A DNA stretch of 64,000 nt, taken from NCBI RefSeq assembly GCF_963678635.1, contig NC_087064.1:62427548-62491547 (forward strand). The letters run 5' to 3'. The DNA comes from Symsagittifera roscoffensis (Eukaryota; Xenacoelomorpha; Acoela; Convolutidae). Below the pieces are notes generated by a model. That model did no database searches. It saw nothing but the letters and a program-made list of their open reading frames with translations, and was not told the DNA's origin. A program made the position numbers and the translations under genes. This document shows, one piece after another, positions 1-9,866 of this stretch (the first letter of the stretch is position 1; every line of letters starts with the position of its first letter).

Positions 1-58
1 TAAAAGGTCACTAGCAATCAAATTAAGTGTATAGGCATTAAAAAGTGACAGATAGAGA

Positions 59-575
59 ATGAGTCTAGACAAGTCAAGGATACCTAAACGAGGTAAAAGC
101 TCTAGGAAATTCATACCTGAGAAGCAAAGAAAAACGATGACCGATCCTTTTGTGGATTGGATCAAACGAGCCCGGACCGACAAAGGGGAGACGGTTTCAG
201 GCAAAATGGTTGAAACAAGGAGTCAGAAGATCTCAGAAGAGCAAAAACAACTGTTAGAAGTGGAGGTCAATACGAACCATGCCATGAACGATAACCAGGA
301 AGTACATGGACTGGAAGGGAGGGGCAGAAGGCTGGCGAGTGAATCTACTCCGGTAGAACAAGGCCATGATTTTGCCACTTCCACCGGGACATCGGATCGA
401 GAGGAGATGTCGGAACTGTCCGACATCTCAACTGAAATAGCGACAACTAGAAGATCTCCAACAGACAACACTATGATGGCAGGCGGAACTGAGAAACAAA
501 CAACGTCATCATCGTTCTCAGAAAGAATGAGGAACACCTTAGGAAACAATTTCCATTCACCATGGGAGGGGGCGC
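59..575 (+). pseudogene. gag: gag N-terminal segment, element 1
   Basis: This is the start of the gag polyprotein of element 1. The ATG at 59 was chosen because the first part of the frame aligns loosely with the start of gag in element 2 (28066): both are basic at first, then share a MVxTRSxK stretch and an acidic Ser/Thr-rich stretch. After about position 560-575 this frame turns into an arginine-rich shadow while the frame starting at 562 becomes acidic and matches element 2, so I infer a single-base indel there. The open frame nominally runs on to 721, but that tail is not real gag. No folded domain is recognisable; the segment looks disordered. Confidence 0.65.
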
Positions 576-3500
576 AGGAAATGAAGGTGAATCCCAGGAG
601 GAGGAGGACGAAGAAGAGCAAGGGGACTTTGGGTCTCAAGTCAGCCTCAATAGTTCGACCCAGGAGAATGAAGCATATGTCGGAAGAGAGACTGGAACCA
701 TGGACAAATTTGGTGTGGTGACAACGATAAGCAAAGAGGCAAACACACCGGGCCAGTCGAAAGGCTTCGCGATTATGACAAATTCAGAACGGCAAACTGG
801 AGAGAGTAGAAACAGAGGGCTAGGCAACGCATTGGCGAATCCTGAGGGGGATAATGAAAAGACGTCGAGGCAGAGAGTCAAGGCCCGGATCTCCGCCAGC
901 ACGAAGCTACCTGGGACCGACAGGGTTACACCGCCACTAGTGACGCCACTCGTGGATAACGGGGCAGCACTAGAAGAAGCATTAAACAACATAGTGGACA
1001 GTTTAGGAGAACAAAATGAACAGATGTCCATAAGAATGAGTGAACTAGAAAGATCAGTTCACATTGAAAGAGAAAGTCTGCGGGAAGAAATCAACCGCAA
1101 TAGACAAGAAGTTGGCAGGAGCGAAAAACGCTTGAAAGAAAGAACGGACGAGCATATGGCGAAGAACTTGTCGCGAATGACAAGAGAGGCGGAACAGCGA
1201 GAGTTACGTTTAAGAGACGACATGGAGAAGTTAAGAATTCAGCAAGAGCAGTCTCTTGGGACTCTTGACACAAAGATAGACGCGATGATGGAGAGGCGAA
1301 CTCAGGCTATCATGGATAGGTTGGAAGGGCTACTAAGCAGCAAGAGTGGACCAAAAGAGGGAGAACCGAACTCGGGAGGTCCCAGCAGGGAGCCGAGGGT
1401 GAACTTCAATGAACATCAAAAGAGGAAGACGTATGGATCCACTAGAGGCAGGGGCAGTTCATCAGGCTATGCCACAAGGAGTAATGGAACATGGGGCCCG
1501 AACAGTAGAACAAGTTCAACGGGGAACAGACAGACCTCTAATGAACGAACAACGCGAGGCACACATGCGACTGGGAGAAGTGATTCCGGTAACAGGGGGC
1601 ATGCGAGCCCGGGGAGGAGTCATGTGGGCCAAGCGGGAAACACTCACGGCGATTCGGATTGCAGGGATGCACCGCATACAGAGCCTTTGACGAGGTGTGA
1701 GGACAATCAGGCGGGACACTCAAGGGATGCTACGGCATTGGCCACAGCATTTGAACCCCTAAACAGGTCTTTGGAGACATTCCTTAGATGGTTATCCAGA
1801 ATCAATGAACGCAGTGAGAAGTCCAGAAGAGTCTTTAAGGAACCAAGATGCTATAAAGATGAATCTGATGGCTGTATTGATACCTGGATAGAAGTAATGA
1901 AGCTGCATTTCGAGGAAGAGGACTTGTCGGAGAGACAGGAATGCAGTGCGCTCACCAGCAACTTGGAAGGGACAGCCCTGAACTGTGTCATGGCCAAGAA
2001 GCAATATCAGCGTGACACAGCTGAGAAAATCTTCGAAATCTTGTTGAACCGTTTCGGATCAGGGGTGCAGGGGCACCAAGCGATGATGCGCTTCGAGAAA
2101 CGGAGGCAACGAGAAGATGAAACGATAGACAAGTTTCTCGATGACTTGGAAATGCTGAGAAGACGCAGCCAACCGGATGAGTCAAACCGAAGGATGAATC
2201 TGGCCGTAGCCTCAAAATTCATCGATGGTGTGAAGAATGATGAACTTCGAACGATGTTAGCAACGCATTACACACCACTATCAACAAGTGCGCCCACACC
2301 AGAGGAGTTGAGGCTCAAGTCAAAAGAGTATCTTTTGTTGAAACCTCCTTCGAGATCTGGATACTACAAGAAAAATTATGGCAATTTTAACAACGGACCA
2401 GCAAACCAAGGGAACAATTGGTGCAAACCGAGGGATGATATGAACAAGAGACGCTCTTGTGCCAATTGCAGTTCGACGGACCATCATGTGTCAGCATGCC
2501 CAACTTACAAACAAGGCATGAAAGCAATAGGCTTTAGTCTCGAGGACGAAGATGCGTCAGAATTGGACCATGAGGATTTCATGAGAGGAGTAATTGCGAA
2601 ATTCGGCCCGAGGTGCTTCTTTTGCAACTTGGAAGGTCATTTTAAATCAGATTGTCCGCAATTCTGGGATGCAGTGGCAGACATAAAGCATCCAAGACAT
2701 GAAGAAGCTTTGTTAAGAGTGAAAGCCAGAAAGGCTCGACTTTTGAGTGAAGCGGAGGCACGCAGAAAGGATAAACCTCAAGAGCTGGCGGCAAAGAAAA
2801 TGCAAGCGATAACAGAGGAGACACGTGAGCCGGGACCAGCAACTGCGGCTGGTGACTTCAAGATCGATTATAAGGCAGCCGCGAGGGATGCTCTAAATAG
2901 AGAGCAGCAGGAACTGGTGACGAAAGAGATCGAACAAAAAGTGAAACTTGAACTGGAGAATGAGAAACTTCAGGAGCAACTGAATACCTTCGAAGCAACG
3001 GAGTTCGAAGAAACTAAAGCACCAAGCAGTTTGAGCATGAAACTTAATGTGATCTCCGGTCAGAGGTTCGGCATGGTGCCGCAAGGAAGCAAGATACAGT
3101 CGATAATCTCAGTGGCTGGACATCAGGTGATCAGAAATCTGAGTGAACCATCCGAGTTCACTTTGATGCATTTGGACACATATGCAGATTATCTGAGGCA
3201 GGTGGAGCCACGCACCGAGTCGAGAGCCGTGCGGGCACTACTAACGACGGGTGGCCCTCGCATGAAGAAACTTCATGGACGCTACCTAGAGGTCTATGGG
3301 CCGTATCAAGTGATGCTGAACGTGGATGGAATCAGTATCTACACCAGGACTTATGTAACAACAGATGATGACCAAATGGGGCAGATCTATTTGGGAGAGG
3401 AGGAACTCAAAGTCCGCAGGATAGGTCATGACGCCATGATGGAACAAGACGCAAAACACATTGGGTATGAAGCAGATGTGACTGCACATCTGCTCGACAC

Positions 3501-3642
3501 CAACGGAACAAAACTCGGAGTCACAGGGCTTCTGGACACAGGAGCGGTAGTGAGTGTGATGCCGATAAAAACTTGGGAAAGAATGGGCTTCACGCGGGAA
3601 GATCTAATTCCAACGAATCTCCGACTGGCCGCCGCCAATTGA
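562..3642 (+). pseudogene. gag: gag-protease polyprotein (matrix/coiled coil, capsid, two zinc knuckles, aspartic protease start), element 1
   Basis: This long open frame carries, in order: an acidic linker; a charged coiled coil (residues about 135-255); a Gly/Ser/Arg-rich linker; a Retrotrans_gag-like capsid domain (about 395-595); two CCHC zinc knuckles of form C-X2-C-X4-H-X4-C (about 631 and 684); a second charged helix; and the aspartic protease with its GLLDTGAVVSVMP active-site loop (catalytic Asp at 3535-3537). Gag and protease share one frame, so no frameshift signal separates them. The frame stops at TGA 3640-3642, just after LAAAN; element 2 reads through here with Lys-Gly, so the stop is a disabling mutation. 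Gag would form particles and bind RNA; the protease would cut the polyprotein. Confidence 0.85.
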
Positions 3643-3875
3643 GGAGCTATCTACGTGGCCGGAAGAACACCAATAACGGTCCTCCACATGGGAGGACGGG
3701 TCTTTGGATGAGCTTCCTGGTGGTAGAGAATCTGGACGACGCCGACCAATTCATCTTGGGCAGAGATTTTGTCAGGAATTTTGACGTGATGATTGACTTG
3801 AACAACGGTCTGATACGGATTAGAAACCCGGACCGAAAGTAGGATAATAACAGACGAAAACAAGGTACCATTTTT
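3643..3875 (+). pseudogene. Protease C-terminal part, element 1 (frameshifted)
   Basis: This continues the retroviral-type protease beyond the premature stop. In the original frame the first residues still match element 2 (GAIYVAGRTP against GALWVLGRTP). About 50 nt on, a one-base loss moves the homology to the frame that reads WMSFLVVENLDDADQFILGRDFVRNFDV, in two stretches the protease family's ILGRDFxRxFDV strand followed by a short basic end. The frame closes at TAG near 3840, and a small deletion against element 2 precedes the next open frame. It is a broken part of ORF1, not a separate gene. Confidence 0.75.
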
Positions 3876-4853
3876 TTGGATAGAAAAGTAAAACTACAAC
3901 CAGGACAAGCTGTGGTAGCAATTTTTAGAATGAGAAATTTGAATTCGTTAAGTGATAGTAAACAGGTTTGCTTAGTACCGAATCCAAATAGTCAGAGTTC
4001 GGTGATTTTAGGCCGGACCTTCTCGGTAACGCGAAACGGACTGTGTGTCAGTGTGTTGTTGAACACACTGGACACCACGGTTTCAATCCAGCGTGGAAAG
4101 AAGCTTGGCTACGCTTTGCCGATGAGGACCGGCTATGAGGAGACACAAAATTTGAAGAAATATAGTGTGAAAGACTGTCCTTATCATGCCAATAAAGATA
4201 AAATTTTAAAGAGGATTAATGAATTAAAATCTATTCATAAAATGTTTTCAATGAAATCCGAAACGGACGACGGCTTATCAAGCTGCTCGAATTTTCCGGA
4301 ACGCCCCTCGTCATATGAACTAGAATCTGACAAACCGGTTTTGCCAGAGATAGAACATTTAAAAGGGAGAATAGGTGAGGGAGATTTCGAAAAATTGCGG
4401 GACCTCCTAAATCGGAACGCAGATGTATTTTCAAAACATAAGGCGGATATCGGTTGCTGTAATTTCGTCGAACACGAAATCGAACTAGAAGAGGGCGCCG
4501 TTCCCCATAGGGAAGGCGCAAGACGAATGAAGCCACACAAATCGGAAGCGTGCCGAGCGGAAATAGAACTGTTGCTTGAATACGACATGATAGAACCCTC
4601 GAAATCGCCATGGGCTTGCGGGGTAGTAATGGCGAAAAAGAAAGGGGGGCAGCTTAGATTTTGTTGCGACTTTCGTTACTTGAACGCGGTAACGATAAAA
4701 GATGCGTACCCGATACCGCGAATAGACGAGGGCCTATCTAAGCTTGGTGATGCCAAGTTCTTCACCACATTGCACTTAGGTTCTGCCTTCTGGCAGGTCC
4801 CTCTGCGGAAGAAGGACAGAGAGAAAACCGGATTCGCGTGCGAATTGGGATAG
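3876..4853 (+). pseudogene. pol: Pol: linker and N-terminal reverse transcriptase, element 1; catalytic Asp lost
   Basis: A pre-RT linker (residues about 1-190, including a TDDGLSSCSNFPERP stretch shared with element 2) leads into fingers and palm of a Ty3-type reverse transcriptase: HREGARRM, then SPWACGVVMAKKKGG, FCCDFRYLN, DAYPIPRIDEGLSKL and the motif-A region FTTLHLGSAFWQVPL. The family has Asp in TLDL; here the codon at 4773-4775 is CAC (His), whereas element 2 keeps GAT. That residue binds catalytic metal, so this RT is expected to be dead. The frame closes at TAG 4851-4853, where element 2 has a sense codon, and the same frame carries on afterwards. ATG 4869 is therefore not a true start. 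Confidence 0.88.
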
Positions 4854-5541
4854 TACCAGTGGAAGAGGATGCCCTTCGGCTTGTGCAATGCAACGGTCAC
4901 TTTTCAAAGACTGATGGCTCAGGCTTTGACGAGAGTGACCAAGAAGTACGGGAATCTCGTGATGGGTTACGTAGATGACGTAGTCATAGCGACACCGACC
5001 CTGGAAGACCACATTGATAGGCTCGATGAGGTCTTTGGATGCATGAAAAGAGCTGGATTGAATTGCAAACCATCGAAATGTGAAATCCTTAGGGATTCGA
5101 TTAAGTACCTAGGAAGAATGGTGGATAGGCATGGTGTGAGGCCGGACCCGGAAGCAGTGGAAGCAGTGTTGACATGGAAGGCCCCCAGAACGGACACACA
5201 GCTCTTGAGCTTCCTAGGGTTTGCCCATTACTACCGAGAATTCATAAAAGGATATGCGGACAAGGTGTATCCGATGCAGAAGCTGATGCGCAACAAGGGG
5301 AAAAAGTTCGAATGGAACGATGAGGCACAGGTTGCTTTCGAGAACATAAAGCGGGAACTGTGGGAAGCGCCAGTGCTGGGCATGCCTACAGAAAAGGGCA
5401 TGTATGTTCTCGACACAGACGCATCGGTGGTAGCCATCTCAGGAATCTTGCATCAAGAGCAAGAATGGAACGGAAGAACAGTTCTCCGTCCCATTGCATA
5501 CGGCAGCAAGGTCTTGAGTGACACAGAGATGAAAAGCAGAA
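4854..5541 (+). pseudogene. pol: Pol: RT palm/thumb and RNase H start, element 1
   Basis: This continues the RT in the frame of the preceding segment after one stop codon. It contains RMPFGLCNATVTFQRLM, then YVDD (4968-4979) with both metal-binding Asp codons, KCEILRDSIKYLG, SFLGFAHYYREFI and the RNase H opening VLDTDASVVAISGIL, all diagnostic of Ty3/gypsy pol. Near 5530 about 14 nt present in element 2 (which encode KYGAPKA) are missing, so the homology jumps to the frame beginning at 5542. The open frame nominally continues out of frame to 5672; that tail is meaningless. Confidence 0.88.
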
Positions 5542-6561
5542 ATGTTTGCAGTAGTCACCTTCGTGGAAAAGTACCGTGCATACTTGGGGAGCGCTCCCTT
5601 CAAGTTACGCGTGGACAACAGAGCGTTATCCTGGTTGAAAACCTACTCGATGGATCAGAGTTATATTGGTAGATGGATAGTCAGATTGGATGGCTACCAT
5701 ATGATAATCGAACATAGGATGCGTGATAAACACCAGAATGCTGACAGCCTCAGCAAGAAAACTGAGTTTTATGAAAGATTGGAGCAGAAGCAGGTCAATC
5801 AGGCGGAAATAAAGGAGGGATTCTCGTTTCTGGACAAAGAAACTTATGAAGCGCTTCCCTTAACGAGATGGTTGGATAAGTCTGGACATCCAATTCCAGG
5901 GCACCCTGAGTTACCTGTAGAGGAAGCAGCCGAGATAAAGATCCTATCCAAGGAGGACCCAGTCCCCTTGGATCTGTTGCTGCGCTCGAACCTGGTCCAG
6001 CAAGAACTCTCTCGCATGAACATAAACAGCCTCTCATTATTGGATAAAACGATGCAAGTCACACCGCAAGTGATGCGGATGCTGGGTGGATTGTTAGAAA
6101 GAGAAGTGACCAGAGATGACCCCGAGTGGACAGCAGCAGTGGCATCGCTAACAGTTAGTGAGAAGGTGAAGATCATGCCGTCCAGACGACAGCACGAAGA
6201 GAACGAGAGGGATTGTAGGACAATAGTTCAGCAACTAGTATCCTCAATACCCCAAGAGATTTTAACCAGTACTTCCTACGGACAGAGAGAACAGGGGAGC
6301 AGCAAGCGAAAGAAAACCGTCACCTTTGTGGACCAGGATAAGGAAGGTAAAAAGGTAAAACAAAATCTGCTGCAAGACTATTTGTCCGGGGAGACGTATG
6401 ATGAAAAGAACCAGCGATCACAAGATCAACACCCGGGACAAGAAAATTTGTCCGGGGAGCCTGAGATAAACGAGAAAATTCCTGATGAGAAACAGGACCT
6501 GAAAACAAGGTTTTGTCCGGGGAGTTCAGATGGATGCGAAGAAGGCACAGACATGATCTGA
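5542..6561 (+). pseudogene. pol: Pol: RNase H C-terminus and RNase H-integrase linker, element 1
   Basis: This carries the second half of RNase H: EMFAVVTFVEKYRAYL with the core Glu region, KLRVDNRALSWL with its Asp, and HQNADSLSKK, equivalent to the usual ADALSR motif. A 240-residue charged linker without a recognised domain follows. The linker holds the first copies of a repeated nucleotide motif GTCCGGGGAG (6384-6393, 6450-6459, 6515-6524), read as LSGE/CPGS. The frame ends at TGA 6559-6561; the real coding frame switches to the one opening at 6513, by a small indel just before 6515-6560. Confidence 0.8.
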
Positions 6562-8324
6562 AGGAGCGTGCAGTCTCCAGCACAACCTCTTCGACGGATG
6601 ATGATTCCCGAAACTCAGGAATGGACACCTATTCAGACAGGAACTCGAGTTCGGGATCAGAACTGTCAGAACTAGCGATACACACGCTACTAGTGGAAAC
6701 TCGGGCAAGGGACCTGGACAGAGAGGTGTACCAGGATCCTGACAGTGATCGCTACCTAATACCAAGCGAAAGAGTCTTTGACAACGCAGCGGATGACTTG
6801 GAGACGATAGCGGTATCGAAACGGTCAATAAGCCTGTTGCCGCAGAAAGAGGTAGTCAGGACTGATCTTCAGCCGTTTAAACAAGAAACACAGCCGTTGG
6901 TGAAGATTTGGTGCGTTAAGATGGAAGAAGACACACACCAGCCCAACGAGCTGACTAGTCAGATGAGGGTCATGAAGACGTACTTAAAGGCGAGATACCG
7001 ACTCTCGGACCTTCTAAGGGCGCAGAGAAAGGATCGCATGACAAGCAACCTGAAAAGGTGGATCGAGAATGGTTCGCCGGATAAAGGGGACCTAGAGGAA
7101 GATAGTTATCGCATCCTGAGACAATACTTCATGCAGAAGGAAGGGAGGTTGTATTTGAACAAGGACGGGATTGTGGCTTGCAAAAGAAGGGAGGAAGACA
7201 GAGTCCTATACAAGTATAACGCGATAGTGTTACCGCAACTCTATCAGACAGAACTATTATTCAGGTCACATGATCAGATGGGCCATCCGGGGATCGACAA
7301 AGTATATCAGAGGATCCTGAAGCGCTTTGAGTGGCCTGGGATGAAAAAGGCATGCGAGAAATGGGTAACAGCATGTCTGTCATGCCAACAGGTCAACGAT
7401 CCAAGGAAGTTGCGATTTCCTTTACAATCGATCGAGTCGTCTGAATTCAACGAGGTGGTGCAAATGGATCACCAAAAGATATGCATGACAGACAATGGTT
7501 ATAATCAGGTACTGGTCATGATAGATCATTTTACGAAGTATGCAGAGGCCGTGCCCTGCATAACTGCCTCGGCGGAAGAGACATGCGACCACCTGATCAA
7601 TACGTGGATAGCAAGACATGGTTGTCCGATGACGTTTCAATCGGATAATGGAACAGCTTTCGTAGGAGAGCTTACGAAAGAGCTAATGAGACGCTCACAG
7701 GTCGCTCAAGCTCACTCCACGACATACCACCCTCAGACGAACGGCTTAGTGGAAAGACAGAATAGGACGTTAGTGTCGATGCTGAGAGTATATTGTTCCA
7801 GGTACATGACCGATTGGGACAGATACCTTCCACAGGTGATGGGAGCATATAACAGCACGCAACACTCCACCACCAGAGTCAGTCCACACATGATGCTAAC
7901 TGGACACGAAAAGTCATTACCATTAACCTTCTTCTACCCAGAGTATGAGGGAAAGAAAACGTCCCCACAGGTCTACGTGAGGGATGTGATCAGACGCCAA
8001 CAGGAGTTGAACGATTTGTGTAGACGAAATACTCAGCAGGCACAGGCAAGGCAGCGGAAAAGATTCGACAGGAAAGCAGCTGGTGCAAAAGCTTACTCGG
8101 TGGGAGACTACGTATGGGTATTTCAGAACGTTATACCACCGAAAGGGACGAAAAAGCTCCTAAAAAAGTGGAAGGGACCCTTCATGATTACAGAGGTGCA
8201 CCAGGAGGGACGCTTTTATAGACTGAGTACTGGCCAAGCCGCCCACTACGAGAACATCAAGCCACACAATCCATCGACAAAAGCTGGACCTGGATCCAAA
8301 CGAGCAGATCGAAGCGGACGATGA
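6513..8324 (+). pseudogene. pol: Integrase with linker and GPY/F-type C-terminal domain, element 1
   Basis: After about 165 charged residues comes an integrase zinc domain (SHDQMGHPGIDKV, then CLSCQQV: His-His-Cys-Cys). The RNase-H-fold core follows with its DDE triad: Asp in QMDHQK (7467-7469), Asp in QSDNG (7644-7646) and Glu in LVERQNR (7752-7754). Next is the usual HPQTNG helix and a C-terminal module with GDYVWVFQNVIPPKG, KKWKGPFMITEV and HYENIKP (GPY/F-like). It would insert the cDNA into the host chromosome. All catalytic residues are present. The frame ends early at 8324 because about 95 nt found in element 2 are deleted, which changes frame. This is the best-preserved enzyme of element 1. 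Confidence 0.9.
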
Positions 8325-8823
8325 AACATTACCCTACGCAGAGGAAGATTGGCAGGATCCCGAATAGATAGAGGTTCCCAAGAACTTAGAACCGGATCTT
8401 CCGTTCACGATACAGACTCGTCAGAAGGACGGGACGAGACCAAGAAAGAAATACAATCCTTACGGTGACGACTTTGTAGTGGATAGGATAGATCTGAAGA
8501 AGATAGTGGAGGAAGTAGTGGGTCTAGAAGAAATAACCGTGTCACAAGACATTGACATAGTCGATGATCACGATGATGAGTGGGTTGACGACTGGTCGAA
8601 ACCCGAGGTAGAATTCGACGACGAGCAACAGCAGTCATATGAACAAGACTTGACGAACCTGCGTGTCTTAGAGTGGCTGAATGAAACAACCTCGGATCCT
8701 GAGGAGACCAGTGTCACGATTCAAGACGTAGATCGTGAAAGCATGAAATACATCAAGACCGAACGAGATGATCCTTCCTGGGCTGCCCAGAAGGACGACT
8801 ACTCATTCCAGCTTCTAACCTAG
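8325..8823 (+). pseudogene. Acidic post-integrase segment, element 1
   Basis: This stretch is coding in element 2 as well, directly after the integrase. It is very rich in Asp, Glu and Gln (EEDW, DDHDDEWVDDW, EVEFDDEQQQSYEQD) and ends with an LRVLEWLNE-like helix that element 2 has as LRRLEWMRD. I recognise no domain; it may be a tether or a protein-binding tail. It is broken by a TAG near 8364 and by a frame change near 8805 that moves reading into the macro-like segment. The original element probably read from integrase through this tail into the macro-like domain without a stop. Confidence 0.6.
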
Positions 8824-8825
8824 AC

Positions 8826-9492
8826 TTGATACCCGGTATGCGATCGACGAGGACGTCGATGGATATTTTTGTCCGGGGAGTGGGGGTAGGACTTACCCAC
8901 ACTGAAAACTTGATAATAAAAAAATTAAGAATAGCAAGAGAAACAGGAGACTTAGAAGCAGAAACAGGCGAAGAACCTAAGAAACCTGACATAGGCAGGG
9001 TAGTTGAGTCATATTTTAACTTACCAAATGAATATTCAAGTAACATAATACTAACAGACAGTGATTTTATACTCACAAATAGAACATGCGCGATAGCAGT
9101 CACGGCAGACATGAGTTTTAGGACAGCGTTAGCGGCAGATTTTAAGAGAGAATATAAAAAAAATAGAGTTCCTGTGGAATTAACGACCAGGAGTAGGGGG
9201 CGTAGCAGCCTTACCTCCGGCGGCGTCGCAGATACCGGGAAAATACTTATGCTTCTTGGTAACGAGGGCGACGGAGAAGCAGCACATGGACCCAGAGAAC
9301 CTAGTCTTGTCCTTGACGAGGCTGAGGGACTTCCTTGTGGAAATGGACGTGAAGGAGCTCTCGCTTCCAGTGTACGATCCAAACAGAGGAAGACTGCATC
9401 CTCGGGAATTGTACGCGCTGGTACACGTGATATTCTCTGATACGAACATACAAGTATATCTACATAAGAAATATTACTTAAGTATAGGCTGA
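8826..9492 (+). pseudogene. Macro-domain-like segment at the end of ORF1, element 1
   Basis: Two frames joined by an indel near 9180 encode about 215 residues. The order of strands and helices resembles OARD1/Poa1-type macro domains (ADP-ribose binding or deacylation): IFVRGVGVGLTH, a TDSDFILTN strand, ITADMSF-type strand plus helix ALAADFKREY (compare the family's MGAGIAVxFKKKF), PGKYLCFLVTR (compare RYIYYLITK), helix LTRLRDFLVEMDVKELSLPVYD (compare LSMPRIGCG) and ALVHVIFSDTNIQVYLH at the end. The gly-rich ligand loop and GCG loop are not conserved, so activity is doubtful. Element 2 has the same segment at 37735-38392. The start is unclear because the segment was probably fused to pol. The assignment rests on pattern by eye. 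Confidence 0.5.
8864..8904 (+). promoter_or_regulatory. Conserved internal polypurine-tract-like site with hairpin, element 1
   Basis: A T-rich box (ATATTTTT) is followed by GTCCGGGGAG (8871-8880), TGGGGGTAGG and a small inverted repeat GGGTA/TACCC. About 40 consecutive bases match element 2 at 37771-37810, although the flanking coding sequence is clearly diverged. The GTCCGGGGAG core is the same as in the 12-base tract next to the 3' LTR. I read it as a candidate internal (central) primer site for plus-strand DNA synthesis, or another RNA signal that overlaps coding sequence. Confidence 0.45.
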
Positions 9493-9866
9493 GAGGGTGT
9501 TAGGCCAAAGACTAAGTTGTATGTAATATGTGTTATATTATGTTATGTTATGTGTTAGGTTATAAAGATCATGGGTAAGTAGGGGTTAAAGACCATGAAC
9601 AACTAAATGACGATCTTAGGAATAGATCCAAAGTTTGGACTGTCCAATCTTAGGTCAAATTCCAAAATTTTAGAGAGCAATTGATATTAATAAATTTTAG
9701 GATAATTATCTTTTTATCTGAACTGTTTTTAAGCAAATTTTAACGATATATGTTAAGGTGAAAGTGTGATATTTGTCACTTCTTTTCTAGATCCTGATTG
9801 ATCATTTAATTACTCACTTGAGTCAAAATCTTGGAATCAAAACCGAATCAAACTTGAAAGAATAGA
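9493..9866 (+). other. ORF1-ORF2 spacer with candidate 3' splice site, element 1
   Basis: This AT-rich non-coding spacer separates the macro-like segment from ORF2. It includes a TTATGTTATGTTATGT-type simple repeat near 9536-9552. A pyrimidine tract ending in AG, CACTTCTTTTCTAG (9777-9790), lies about 75 bases before the ORF2 ATG and looks like a 3' splice acceptor. Element 2 has a comparable TTTCTCCAG at 38780-38788. No LTR or polyadenylation cluster is seen here, which supports ORF2 being part of the same element. Confidence 0.5.

Noticed and set aside
3876-5541. Penelope-type RT (as in giant Terminons that also carry GDSL esterases)
   Set aside because: The RT has Ty3/gypsy motifs, is followed by RNase H and an HHCC-DDE integrase, and the element has LTRs and a polypurine tract.
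59-8823. Programmed frameshifts between the pol pieces of element 1
   Set aside because: Break positions differ between elements 1 and 2, and they are accompanied by deletions and stop codons, so they are decay.
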